Assembly: GCF_005930495.1 (NCBI RefSeq)
Contig: NZ_SJEX01000021.1
Coordinates: forward strand, 1 to 57,843
Direction of reading: 5' to 3'
DNA length: 57,843 nucleotides
Source of the DNA: Modestobacter excelsi
GTDB lineage: Bacteria > Actinomycetota > Actinomycetes > Mycobacteriales > Geodermatophilaceae
Below, piece after piece: positions 25,544 to 34,171 of this stretch (within the stretch, counting starts at the first letter, position 1; each line of letters opens with the position of its first letter). A model generated the notes under the pieces. The model was not told the origin of the DNA. It ran no database searches and saw only the letters and a list, made by a program, of their open reading frames with translations. A program made the position numbers and the translations under genes.

Positions 25544-27157
25544 GTGACCATCACCTTCCGGGGCCTGCCCCTCGGCTCCGACGAGCGGTCGGTGAATCCG
25601 TTCCTGCCGAGCAACGAGTTCATTCCCGACGGCGAGCCGCGCGTGTTCGGCGAACGCGTCTACCTCTACGGATCGCACGACGTCGCATCGTCGCCGACGA
25701 GCATGTGCGCGGGAGACTACATCTGCTACTCCGCGGCGCTGGACGACCTCGCGACGTGGCGGTACGAGGGAATCATCTACCGGCGGCTGCAGGACCCGTA
25801 CATCCGCAGCATCGCGCACAAGCGCGACCGGCTGGGCACCGTGCACGGGCTGTTCGCACCCGATGTCGTCGAGGTCGACGATACGTACCACCTGTACTAC
25901 GGCGTCGGGACGTCGCGGTCCGGCTTCGGTATGGCCACCGCCACGTCGCCTGCGGGGCCATTCGAGTACGTCGGACGCGTGCGGTACCCCGAGGCTGACC
26001 GGCCGGACGGGCGGCGGGACGACCTCGACGGCATAGACGACGGAGACCGGGCGTTCGGAGAGGGCATCGGGATGTTCGGCCGGCGCTCGAGCGAGTACGC
26101 CTACGACCCTGCGTTGCTCCACCACGACGGGCGCGTCTTCCTGTACTTCGGATCGTTCAACTGCTCCGTCGTCGAGCTGGACCCGGCCGACATGCGTACC
26201 GTCATGCGGAACGCCGAGACGGGCGAGTACGTGACGCCGATCTTCCGGCAGGGGATGCTCGGGGCCGCACGCGCCATGGCGTCGCGCCGCCGGCGCTGGA
26301 CGTCGTACATGAACGGCCCGTCGATCCGCTGGATCGACGGGCGGTACTGGTTGTCCTACTGGGCCGTGGGCGGCGAGAAGTTCTTCGGCATGTACCACGC
26401 GGTCGCCGACAATCCACTCGGGCCGTTCGAGCCGGCTGGACCGCTCGTCTCGCTGGGCAACGCCTGGAAGAACGCCGGCCCGGGCCCGACCGACCGGATA
26501 GGCAACACGCACGGCGGCATGTTCGAGGCAGACGGCACCTCGTACCAAGTCTACCACCGGCACACCGCCGACGGCCGGCAGGCCTGCGCGACCCCGCTGC
26601 AACGAGCGCCGCACGGCGGTTTCGAGCAGGCCGAGTACACCTCGCGAGGCCTCGACCCGTCCGACCTCGACGCGTTCCGGACCTGGCCGGCCTCCATCGC
26701 GTGCCACCTCACCGGACCGCGCGGGCTACCAGGCCGGTCCCGGCGTCCGACCGTCGTCCTGCGCGAGGACGCCCGTGGCACAGAGGACGAGTCGGGGCGG
26801 CGCACGCTGCAGGTCGTCAGCAACACCCACCGGGGTGGGGTCCTCGGGTTCAAGTACCTCGACTTCGGCGCCGCGGTCGCCCACCGGACGGTCCTGATCG
26901 AGCTCGACGCCCGCAGCACCGGCCGCCTCCTGGTCTATCTCGACGCGCCCGTCGGCACGCCGGTCGCGGCGGTGCCGGTGACCGCTCCTGCCGTCGGTGC
27001 GGGATGGACGACCCTGGAGGCGCGCACGGCGCCGGTGGCCGGCTCGCACGCGGTGTTCCTGCTCTTCGAGCCCGACCGCGGACAGCTCGGTGACGTCTCC
27101 TTCTTCGGCTTCGGACGCGACGACGAGCCCGTCGCTGGCCGGCCGCTGTCGCCCTGA
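25544..27157 (+). CDS. glycoside hydrolase family 43 protein with C-terminal carbohydrate-binding-like domain
   Basis: 537 residues from a GTG at 25544 (GAGGA 8-12 nt upstream). The opening VNPFLPSNEFIPDGEPRVFG with VYLYGSHD is the first blade of the GH43 five-bladed propeller. HGLFAPDVVEVDDTYHLYY supplies a conserved Asp region, and YAYDPALLHHDGRVFLYFG and GPSIRWIDGRYWLSYW form further blades. The last 150 residues look like a beta-sandwich (CBM6-type position). There is no signal peptide, so the enzyme is probably cytoplasmic and acts on imported arabino- or xylo-oligosaccharides. No transporter is adjacent. Confidence 0.85.
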   Translation: MTITFRGLPLGSDERSVNPFLPSNEFIPDGEPRVFGERVYLYGSHDVASSPTSMCAGDYICYSAALDDLATWRYEGIIYRRLQDPYIRSIAHKRDRLGTVHGLFAPDVVEVDDTYHLYYGVGTSRSGFGMATATSPAGPFEYVGRVRYPEADRPDGRRDDLDGIDDGDRAFGEGIGMFGRRSSEYAYDPALLHHDGRVFLYFGSFNCSVVELDPADMRTVMRNAETGEYVTPIFRQGMLGAARAMASRRRRWTSYMNGPSIRWIDGRYWLSYWAVGGEKFFGMYHAVADNPLGPFEPAGPLVSLGNAWKNAGPGPTDRIGNTHGGMFEADGTSYQVYHRHTADGRQACATPLQRAPHGGFEQAEYTSRGLDPSDLDAFRTWPASIACHLTGPRGLPGRSRRPTVVLREDARGTEDESGRRTLQVVSNTHRGGVLGFKYLDFGAAVAHRTVLIELDARSTGRLLVYLDAPVGTPVAAVPVTAPAVGAGWTTLEARTAPVAGSHAVFLLFEPDRGQLGDVSFFGFGRDDEPVAGRPLSP

Positions 27158-28257
27158 GGTCCAGAGGCGGGTGCAGAGCAGGTCATCAGGCCGGGTCCCG
27201 CACGGCATGTGGCCGGGTGGCGGCGTGGTGATCGCTCCGCTGGAGGGGCCTGTCGGCAGACCAATGGGACGCCGTCGAGCGGCAGGCGTGCACGTGGGCC
27301 CACATCTGTGGATCGGAGTCGCGCTGTGCACGAGCAGTCGAGAAACGAAGACCCGCGCGGGGCATAGCTGGAGACCTACCGGAGAAGGTCAGGAGCAATC
27401 CCTCAGCCGAGCCTTTGGTCAGGGGACAACCCGGTGGCTGTTTCGTCCCGTTCGATTTCGCCGCCACGCCAGCGCATCGCCAGCGACCCTCACCAGTCCG
27501 TCGTTCATGTCGGTGCTGAACTGTGGTGCCGCATGGGCACGCCTGAAGCCTGTGCCCCTCAGTCACCTTCGATCGGTCCGCCAGGATTCGCGGACGTACC
27601 GAAAGCGCAGGTCACAGGGTTGCGGCGCCCTTCCCCGTTCGTCCCCATGCGCGGCCGTTCCGAGCGCGTTGCTGTACGGACTGCTGTATTGCTCCCCGCC
27701 TTCGCGCGGTTGGCGGCCCGAGCGCTGGCCCCCGAGTCGTAGACCAGTGCGCCCTGACCCCCGTGCCTGGTGGAGTTGGCCCGATGACGATCGCCATGCT
27801 GCTGGCGAACACGTTGCAGGCGGCGAGGACCCAACAAGGCATCACGAGCTGATGACCCCCACCGACGGCAACGAGGTTCCGACGCCCGTCATCGCACGGC
27901 GGCAGTGGCCCCACTCCGACGGTCAGCGCGCCGACGGAGCACTGCGGTACGCCCCGCCGCACCGCGTCCTCACCGTCCGGGCCGATGCAGCTGGCACGTG
28001 ACGCCGACCCGGTGGACGTCGCGGACCTGGTCGTGTGACGCACGCCATGCACCGGATGGATCGGAGCGATATCAACACCGCATTTCCGCACCGCCCCCGC
28101 TGTTCATAGCGTGCGCTGTGACACGGGTCGCACACCTTCGCCGAGGTCGTAACGCACGGGTCATCCCGCCATCGCGCTCCCCACACCCGCCTCGCCACCC
28201 GATCGGACATCTCATGATCGCTCGCACCGGACACCATGCAGAACTGCGGACGCCCAG
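27158..28257. other. 1.1-kb stretch without a recognised gene
   Basis: Between the GH43 stop and the monooxygenase start. Frames are short, Arg/Pro/His-rich and not protein-like on either strand. GC content appears lower than in the flanking genes, as expected of island filler. I find no hairpin, tRNA or relic I can name. The promoter of the monooxygenase operon must lie near its right end. Confidence 0.5.
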
Positions 28258-29436
28258 ATGACCGCAGTGCGCAGGGTTCTGATCCAGGGCGGCGGCGTCG
28301 GCGGCCTCGCGCTGGCCGCCGCCCTCGGCCGGCGCGGCGTCGAGGTCGACGTCCTGGAGGCTGCCGGCCCGGAGGCCGTGCTCGGCGTGGGACTCAGCCA
28401 GCCGAACAACGCCCTCGCCGCCCTGGACGAGATCGGGGTCCGGGACGCCTGTCTGGAGGTCGGCTTCCCCTTCGAACCGCTGGCCATCTGGAACCCCGCC
28501 GGCGTCGAGGTGGCAAGAATCCCGCCGGCGGAGGGTCGGTACGGCAAGCCGTCGAACAACGCGATCAGCCGTCCGGTCTATAACGCCATCCTGCGCGAGG
28601 CCGCCGAGAAGGCGGGCGCCCGGATCCGCACCGGCTCCACGGTCTGGAACCTGACCGAGGACCTCGACGGGGTGGAGGTCGAACTGGCCACCTGGACCGG
28701 CAAGCGCACCCCACCGGTCCGCGACCACGGCGCGAGCAGCAACCGCTACGACCTGGTCGTCGGCTTCGACGGCGTCAACTCCAAGATCCGCGAGCACCTC
28801 TTCGGAGACCGGTACACACCTCAGTTCACCGGGTCCGCGTGCTGGCGCATCACAATGCCCCGCCCGGCCGACCTCACCCACATCGCCTTCGCCATCAGCG
28901 GCCCGGCCAAGGCAGTGCTGACCCCGATCAGCGACGAGCAGATGTACTTCGGGCTCGTCACCCCCGAGCCCGACAACCCCAGGTTCGACCCCGCCGACTT
29001 CGTCCGGCTCGCGAAGGAGCGCATGCAGGGGTTCTCCGGCCGGATCGGCGAGATGCGCGACAGCATCACCGCCGACAACTACGTCAGCTACGCGCCGCTA
29101 TACCACGTGACAGTGCGCGAGCCCTGGTTCCGCGGCCGGATCGCGATCGCCGGCGACGCAGCCCACACCGCTCCCCCGCACATGGCGCAGGGCGCCGCTA
29201 TGGCGGTGGAGGACGCCGTCACCCTCGCCGCAGCCCTCGACGAGCACCCGACCCTGGACCGGGCGTTGCCGGCCTGGTTCGAGCGCAGGCGGGACCGCGC
29301 GCTGTTCGTTGCCGACATGTCGTTGGCCTTGCTCAAGCAGGAGACCGGTGGCGCCGACCTGACCCCCGCAGAGGCCGAACTGCTGTCCCTCGGCATCCCC
29401 GGGGCGCAGGCCCGCATCGCGCAGGAGGCCTATTGA
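28258..29436 (+). CDS. class A FAD-dependent monooxygenase
   Basis: 392 residues. The N-terminus has RRVLIQGGGVGGLALAAALG (FAD-binding GxGxxG), the middle DLVVGFDGVNSKIRE (the DG motif) and the C-terminal third GRIAIAGDAAHTAPPHMAQG (second FAD motif). This is the single-component aromatic hydroxylase family (para-hydroxybenzoate/salicylate hydroxylase type). It is the first gene of an operon: its stop overlaps the next start (TGATG). With a LigM-like demethylase two genes on, a role in methoxylated or hydroxylated aromatic compounds is likely. Confidence 0.88.
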   Translation: MTAVRRVLIQGGGVGGLALAAALGRRGVEVDVLEAAGPEAVLGVGLSQPNNALAALDEIGVRDACLEVGFPFEPLAIWNPAGVEVARIPPAEGRYGKPSNNAISRPVYNAILREAAEKAGARIRTGSTVWNLTEDLDGVEVELATWTGKRTPPVRDHGASSNRYDLVVGFDGVNSKIREHLFGDRYTPQFTGSACWRITMPRPADLTHIAFAISGPAKAVLTPISDEQMYFGLVTPEPDNPRFDPADFVRLAKERMQGFSGRIGEMRDSITADNYVSYAPLYHVTVREPWFRGRIAIAGDAAHTAPPHMAQGAAMAVEDAVTLAAALDEHPTLDRALPAWFERRRDRALFVADMSLALLKQETGGADLTPAEAELLSLGIPGAQARIAQEAY

Positions 29437-30419
29437 TGCGCGCCTACGTGCTCCCGGCCGAAGGGGCCTCCCCGGTCTTCGCGGACGTGGCGGCACCCCA
29501 GCCGGCCGACGACGAGGTCCTCCTGCGGGTGACCGCGTCCTCGGTCAACCCGCACGACGCGATGGTCGCCAACGGCGGCGCCGCCCGCTACATGACCTAC
29601 CACTACCCCGTCGTGCTCGGCAGCGACTTCGCCGGCACGATCGAGGCTCTCGGTGCCGGTGTCGACGACCTCGCGGTGGGCCGGCGGGTGTTCGGCCTGG
29701 TCCGCGAACTGGTCGCCGGGCGCGGCTCGTTCGCCGAGCTGGTCGCCGTTCCGCGCACGTGGGTGGCGCCGGTCCCCGACGGCGTGGACGATGCAGCCGC
29801 CGGGGCGCTCGGGCTGGCCGCGCTCACCGCCCTCCGCTGCGTCGAGGCAGTCACGCCCACAGCGGGCGACGTGGTCCTCGTCAACGGCGCCACCGGAGGC
29901 GTCGGCAGCTATGCCGTGCAGATGCTGGTGGCCCACGGCGCGACGGTGCTGGCCACGGCCCGGCCGGGCGAAGAGGAGAAGCACGTCCGGAAGAACGGTG
30001 CAACCGACGTCGTGGACTGGTCGACCGCCGACCTCGCCGAGCGGGTCCGCTCGCTGCACCCCGCCGGCGTCGCCGCGGTGATCGACCTGGTCAACCGCGA
30101 CGAGGACGCGTTCACCGCTCTCGCCACCCGGGTCCTCGCTCCCGGCGGGCGGGTCGCCTGCACCGGCCACGCCGCCGACGCTGACCGCCTGCCCGGTGTC
30201 GTAGCGACGAACGTGCGAGCCGCTGTCGACCAGGAGGCGCTGCGCACCATCGCCGAGCTCGCCGGAACCGGTCAGCTGCACGCGCCCATCACCGCGACCT
30301 TCCCCTTCGACGAGATCCCCCTGGCCTTCGAGGCACTCCGGGCGGGGGCTGTCGGAAAGCTCGCGATCGACCGGACCGCCGCCCCGTCAACCCCACCCCA
30401 CGAACAGAGGACGACATGA
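29436..30419 (+). CDS. NADP-dependent quinone-type oxidoreductase (MDR family)
   Basis: 327 residues; AGGAGG sits 9 nt before the ATG and the start overlaps the previous stop by one base. The GroES-like domain (VTASSVNPHDAMVANG) lacks catalytic zinc ligands; the cofactor domain has VLVNGATGGVGSYAVQML, the NADPH-binding motif of zeta-crystallin/quinone oxidoreductases. It ends 4 bp inside the next gene (ATGA). It may reduce a quinone or enone produced by the upstream monooxygenase. Confidence 0.87.
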   Translation: MRAYVLPAEGASPVFADVAAPQPADDEVLLRVTASSVNPHDAMVANGGAARYMTYHYPVVLGSDFAGTIEALGAGVDDLAVGRRVFGLVRELVAGRGSFAELVAVPRTWVAPVPDGVDDAAAGALGLAALTALRCVEAVTPTAGDVVLVNGATGGVGSYAVQMLVAHGATVLATARPGEEEKHVRKNGATDVVDWSTADLAERVRSLHPAGVAAVIDLVNRDEDAFTALATRVLAPGGRVACTGHAADADRLPGVVATNVRAAVDQEALRTIAELAGTGQLHAPITATFPFDEIPLAFEALRAGAVGKLAIDRTAAPSTPPHEQRTT

Positions 30420-31747
30420 ACCTGCCCTCCCTGCAGAGCGGTATCGACCAGGCCGGTAGCCCGGTGAAGCTGCTCTGGAAGCCGGGTGCCCCAGCCGTCA
30501 CCGTCCCGGTGGTGCCGCCGGAGATCACCGGCTGGCGGGAGGAGCAGCGCGCCTGGTACGACGGCGTCGCCTACCTCGAGCTCTCCCACCACATGGCCGA
30601 CCTGTTCGTGGAGGGCCCGGACGCCCTGCGCCTCCTCTCCAGGGTCGGGGCGAACAACTTCGAGAACTACGCCATCGGTCAGGCGAAGCAGTTCATCGTG
30701 GTGAACGAGGAAGGCCTGCTGGTCCAGGACGGCATCCTGACCCGCCTTGCCGAGGACCGGTTCAACCTCGCCGGCATCGGCACCGCGGGCACCTGGGTGC
30801 AGCACGAGGCCGAGCGAGGGGACTACGACGTCACGCTGACGGTCGACCCCGACTCCGCGTTCCGCGGCGGTGCCGACCCGGTCCTCTTCCGGTTCCAGGT
30901 CCAGGGCGCGAAGGCAATACCCTTCCTGGAGTCCGTGTTCGGCGGGCCGATGCCGACGGTGAAGTTCTTCCACTCCGCCGAGGTCTCGCTGGCGGGCAGG
31001 ACGTTCCGAGCGCTCCGGCACGGCATGACCGGCCAGCCCGGTTTCGAGTTCTTCGGGGCGTGGGAGGACTACGCACCGGTCCGCGAGGTGCTGCTGGCAG
31101 CAGGTGAGCAGTTCGGCCTCGTCCAGGTGGGCGGGCTGGCCTACTACACCGCCGGCGTCGTCGGCGGGTGGCTGGCGACTCCGGTGCCGGCCATCTACAC
31201 GTCCGAAAGCACGGCTGGCTTCCGCGGCTTCACCAGTCTGTTCTCGTACGAGGGCCAGGGCGCCCTTCGGGGCAGCTTCTACTCCGACGACATCGAGGAC
31301 TACTACCACTCCCCTTACGAGCTCGGATACGGCCGCTCGGTCTCGTTCAACCACGACTTCATCGGCAAGGACGCCCTCGCCGCGGCGAAGGACCAGGTGC
31401 ACCGGCAAAAGGTCACCCTGGTCTGGTATTCCGACGACGTGGTGACGGTGTTCGGGCCGGAGCGCGACTTCTTCCTGAGCTACACCAAGGACCGCGTGGA
31501 GAAGGACGCCCGCCTCATCGGGCTGTCCGAGTACGCCACGTACATCGACCCTGCGGGCGCCATCCACTCCATCGCCGTCATCGACCGCGAGCACGCCGAA
31601 CCCGGCACCGAGGTCGAGCTGGTCTGGGGCGAGCACCCCGGGCCAGGAACGGCCCCCGACGCGGACCTCGGCTTTTCGCGGATCAGGGCAACTGTGCAGC
31701 CCGCGCCGTACGACAGCTACGCCCGCACGCAGTACCGGAAGTCCTGA
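30416..31747 (+). CDS. LigM-like tetrahydrofolate-dependent O-demethylase (GcvT family)
   Basis: 443 residues, close to LigM (about 470). The sequence has the GcvT/aminomethyltransferase fold with DGVAYLELSHHMADLFVEGP, NFENYAIGQAKQFIV and ELGYGRSVSFNHDFIG, the pattern of the vanillate/3-O-methylgallate O-demethylase branch rather than glycine-cleavage GcvT. LigM moves the aryl methyl group to tetrahydrofolate. The start overlaps the previous stop by 4 bp (ATGA). No metF/folD-like gene is adjacent, so one-carbon units would enter the general pool. The exact substrate is inferred. Confidence 0.8.
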   Translation: MNLPSLQSGIDQAGSPVKLLWKPGAPAVTVPVVPPEITGWREEQRAWYDGVAYLELSHHMADLFVEGPDALRLLSRVGANNFENYAIGQAKQFIVVNEEGLLVQDGILTRLAEDRFNLAGIGTAGTWVQHEAERGDYDVTLTVDPDSAFRGGADPVLFRFQVQGAKAIPFLESVFGGPMPTVKFFHSAEVSLAGRTFRALRHGMTGQPGFEFFGAWEDYAPVREVLLAAGEQFGLVQVGGLAYYTAGVVGGWLATPVPAIYTSESTAGFRGFTSLFSYEGQGALRGSFYSDDIEDYYHSPYELGYGRSVSFNHDFIGKDALAAAKDQVHRQKVTLVWYSDDVVTVFGPERDFFLSYTKDRVEKDARLIGLSEYATYIDPAGAIHSIAVIDREHAEPGTEVELVWGEHPGPGTAPDADLGFSRIRATVQPAPYDSYARTQYRKS

Positions 31748-31891
31748 GCCGGACGGTCGGGGCCTGTCGAGGGGGCGACGGGCCGCGACCACCGCCCTGC
31801 CGACCGTGGCCACACGTTCCGCTTCGCGCCCAAACGAGGACGTTCACCCCCTACCAGCCCTGAACGCGTCGGCGGACGAAGGAGTCTTGCT

Positions 31892-32227
31892 GTGCCCGCT
31901 GTGAACAACGTCCTGGTCGTCGGTGCCGGCGCCGCCGGAGCCACGACGGCGATCCTGCTCGCCGATGACGGGATCGCGTCTGACCTCGTGGAGATCAAGC
32001 CCGAGGTCTCCGCTCCCGGGTCCGGGATCACCCTGCAAGGCAACGCGCTGCGGGTGCTGCGGCAGCTGGGGTGCTCGACGAGTGCCTCGAAGACGGCTTC
32101 CCGTTCTCGCAGCTGGTGGTCCGGGTGCCCAACCCGGCGGGCGACGATCGTCGCCCGCGTCGACGACATCCCGTTCGGTGCGGCCGCAGATCGCTGCGCG
32201 ACCCTGCGGCTGAAGTCCGATGACTAG
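31892..32227 (+). pseudogene. truncated FAD-dependent monooxygenase
   Basis: A GTG at 31892 with AAGGAG upstream starts NNVLVVGAGAAGATTAILLA and continues GSGITLQGNALRVLRQLG. One base then appears to be missing: the neighbouring frame gives VLDECLEDGFPFSQLVVRVP, and the original frame resumes with TIVARVDDIPFG. The sequence ends abruptly at 32227, leaving only about 110 of roughly 380-400 residues. It is a second class A monooxygenase, distinct from the one at 28258, that once extended the operon. Confidence 0.8.
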
Positions 32228-32429
32228 CTACGGGTTCGAGGCCGCTCCGGACCGGACCGGGCCGGACGCGCGGCGAGGTCGCGAAGTACGGCTCGTACCC
32301 GTCTGCTGCTGGGACAGCGGCCGTGTCGTCGGGTGAGCCGACTCAAGGTCGCGCCGAGCGTCCGAGTGCAAGGCCGGACAGTCCCAGCGACGACGGCGGA
32401 CGCCACATGCCGGAATTCACACCTGTCTC

Positions 32430-32897
32430 TCGCTCCTGGCCTTGATGCCCTCGGCTCGGCGGTCAGGTAGCGATCGGTGAGGCGGCGGTGGAACCGTCTG
32501 ATCACCACGCCCACGGGCCCGGCTTGCTCCACCGCCAGTGTCACACGCATGCCGCCGGTTCCGACTTCCTCACGCAGCTTCCGAGCGGAGGTATGGACGC
32601 CCCGACGACGATCGAGGTGCTGCTGGCTAGCGATTCGCCGGAGGACCTGCTCGACCGTGTGACCGGCGGCCACGCAGGTTGATGATCGGCCCGGCGCGAA
32701 GTCGGTCACCGTGGGCTCAGCAGGAGGGATCCGAGGCTGCTCCACCCGCGCTAGGACCCGACGGCGAGCGGCCCGTCGTCCAGGCGTCGCACCGAGGTCA
32801 CCGTCGGCGCCCACTCCGGCCGCCGCTCGACCTCACGCAGCACCCCCCAGACCCGTTGGACCGGGGCCTCGACATCGATCCTGATGCTCTGCTCCAC
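32430..32897 (-). pseudogene. decayed SRPBCC (polyketide cyclase-like) gene
   Basis: A GTG at 32897 with GAGGAGCAGG upstream begins [20 protein letters not shown], continuing [20 protein letters not shown], the classic start of a polyketide-cyclase-type START protein of about 145 residues. It stops after about 48 codons; a shifted frame carries on with RIPPAEPTVTDFAPGRS, a region containing HTVEQV, and then GMRVTLAVEQAGPVGVVI, in the right order for the family. One stop, a frameshift and an insertion-like tract near 32600 break it. Confidence 0.65.
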
Positions 32898-33308
32898 CGG
32901 GCCATCCTGCTCCTCATCGCTACTGGAGATGGAGCAAGATCAAGCCCCACACACGTCTTGCATTTCAGGTGGCCGGACTCGTTGTGACGCACGAGCAGCG
33001 ATGGCGGACCCAGTCAACCGGAACTCGGGCCGGACAACCGGAACCGAACGGAAGAGGCGTATCGCCGATCCACCGACACGGGCCACGGTCCAACCAGACG
33101 TAGAAGCGGAACGAAAATCGGGTGATTGGCGGATGACGGTCGTCGACGGAATTGGCTCTTGACCTGCGGTTCTACGTTTGGCCACCGTTGGCTTCGAAGG
33201 GCCGAGATCGACCGACTTGCGGACTGTGTGCGGACTGACGCTCCCGCGTCGGGCGAGTCGCCCACCTAGCCGGTTCCTCACACGCAGTGAGCGACTGAAG
33301 GCGCCGGC

Positions 33309-33422
33309 TCACCAAGAGCGCCGACGAGCGGCCCACCGAAAGCAGAGGTACGCCGGGACGAGCAGCAGAGTGAACACGGCGAAGAAGGCCGCCATGAAGC
33401 CATCGCCGAAGGCGAGGAACCG
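33309..33422 (-). pseudogene. C-terminal fragment of a membrane protein
   Basis: The minus strand reads FGDGFMAAFFAVFTLLLVPA, then YLCFRWAARRRSW and a stop. This is one membrane helix with a basic cytoplasmic tail, as at the end of an integral membrane protein. No continuation is visible upstream of 33422, where the reading character switches to the other strand. It marks a recombination junction. Confidence 0.45.
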
Positions 33423-33612
33423 TCCACGCCATCTACCACTTCTCGCTCACGCGGGCGACCGTGTTCGAGTGCTCGGTCGGGGAGCAGGACAGCTTCTCGA
33501 CGGAGGTCCAGGTGACCGACTGGTTCCTGGCTGCCCGCTGGGCGGTCTTCACCATCTCCGATCGAGAAGCGCGAGGTCAGAGTCACGCCCCGCCTGGCTT
33601 AGAACCGTAGGG

Positions 33613-33641
33613 AAAGCCTGCTACATCCGATAGCAGGCTTT
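33613..33641. terminator. rho-independent terminator of the Pycsar operon
   Basis: AAAGCCTGCTA (33613-33623) and TAGCAGGCTTT (33631-33641) form a perfect 11-bp stem with a 7-nt loop. T-runs lie on both sides. It starts 2 bp after the stop of the effector gene on the minus strand, so it ends the cyclase-effector transcript. An A/T-flanked intrinsic terminator is unusual in this GC-rich window, consistent with foreign origin. Confidence 0.85.
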
Positions 33642-33643
33642 TC

Positions 33644-34171
33644 TCATACCTCGACGAAGGCCGCCATCATGAAGGCGACGCCGATCAGCACGACGCCGAC
33701 CACCGCCATGAAGATGGACGTCTGCAGCCAGATGTGCTTGGTCCAGGCGATACCGCCAGTGACGCTGATCTGCCGGCTCAGCTGGTCGAGCATTGTTGGC
33801 CCTTCGATGAGGCGCTTGACGTCGTTCGCGTCCTGACCGACCACATGCCCGAAGTAGATGGCGTTACTGCCGCGCTCGGCCGCCAGCTCCTTCGAGCGGA
33901 GCCGGGGGACCACCACGAAGATCAGGCTGCCGATGGCACCGAGGACGCAGAGCAGTCCCAACGCGTACAGGATGAACGCCAGGGGGGAGAGAGCCGCATC
34001 CGTCAGCCGGTCGATGAGTGAGAAGTCGTTGGCCGCCAGGCGGCTGCTGAAGAAGACCATCAGCGCCGACTGGATGGTCAGCAGGAAGCTGGCCTTCGTC
34101 TCAGCGTGCTTGATCCACTCCTGTATCGCCGCATGGATGCGCCAGGCGTGCTCCTCGGCCTCAAGGGTCAT
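33644..34171 (-). CDS. pycTM: PycTM-like membrane effector (Pycsar, DUF5706-type)
   Basis: 175 residues. A polar amphipathic N-terminus with the motif WIKHAETKASFLLTIQSAL leads into a first membrane helix (about 28-45); two more follow (about 63-90, FILYALGLLCVLGAIGSLIF, and about 150-172, FMAVVGVVLIGVAFMMAAF). The (D/E)xKAS-LL motif ahead of the first helix and the central YFGHV are the pattern of the Pycsar effector domain (DUF5706). In known systems the cyclic pyrimidine made by the partner cyclase activates it and it disrupts the membrane, aborting infection. Its ATG overlaps the cyclase stop by one base (TGATG), showing tight coupling. The intrinsic terminator follows. Confidence 0.82.
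   Translation of the reverse strand: MTLEAEEHAWRIHAAIQEWIKHAETKASFLLTIQSALMVFFSSRLAANDFSLIDRLTDAALSPLAFILYALGLLCVLGAIGSLIFVVVPRLRSKELAAERGSNAIYFGHVVGQDANDVKRLIEGPTMLDQLSRQISVTGGIAWTKHIWLQTSIFMAVVGVVLIGVAFMMAAFVEV

Larger units (their letters stand above)
32228..33612. other. gene-debris region between the aromatic operon and the Pycsar locus
   Basis: About 1.4 kb with no intact gene. It contains a decayed SRPBCC gene (32430-32897, minus) and the tail of a membrane protein (33309-33422, minus), both listed separately. A plus-strand frame at about 33421-33606 (containing TDWFLAARWAVFTI) reads evenly and may be another fragment, but it has no recognisable start. Confidence 0.5.

Noticed and set aside
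33421-33606. Plus-strand frame containing TDWFLAARWAVFTI
   Set aside because: Reads like protein for about 55 codons but has no start signal and no family I recognise; kept as debris.
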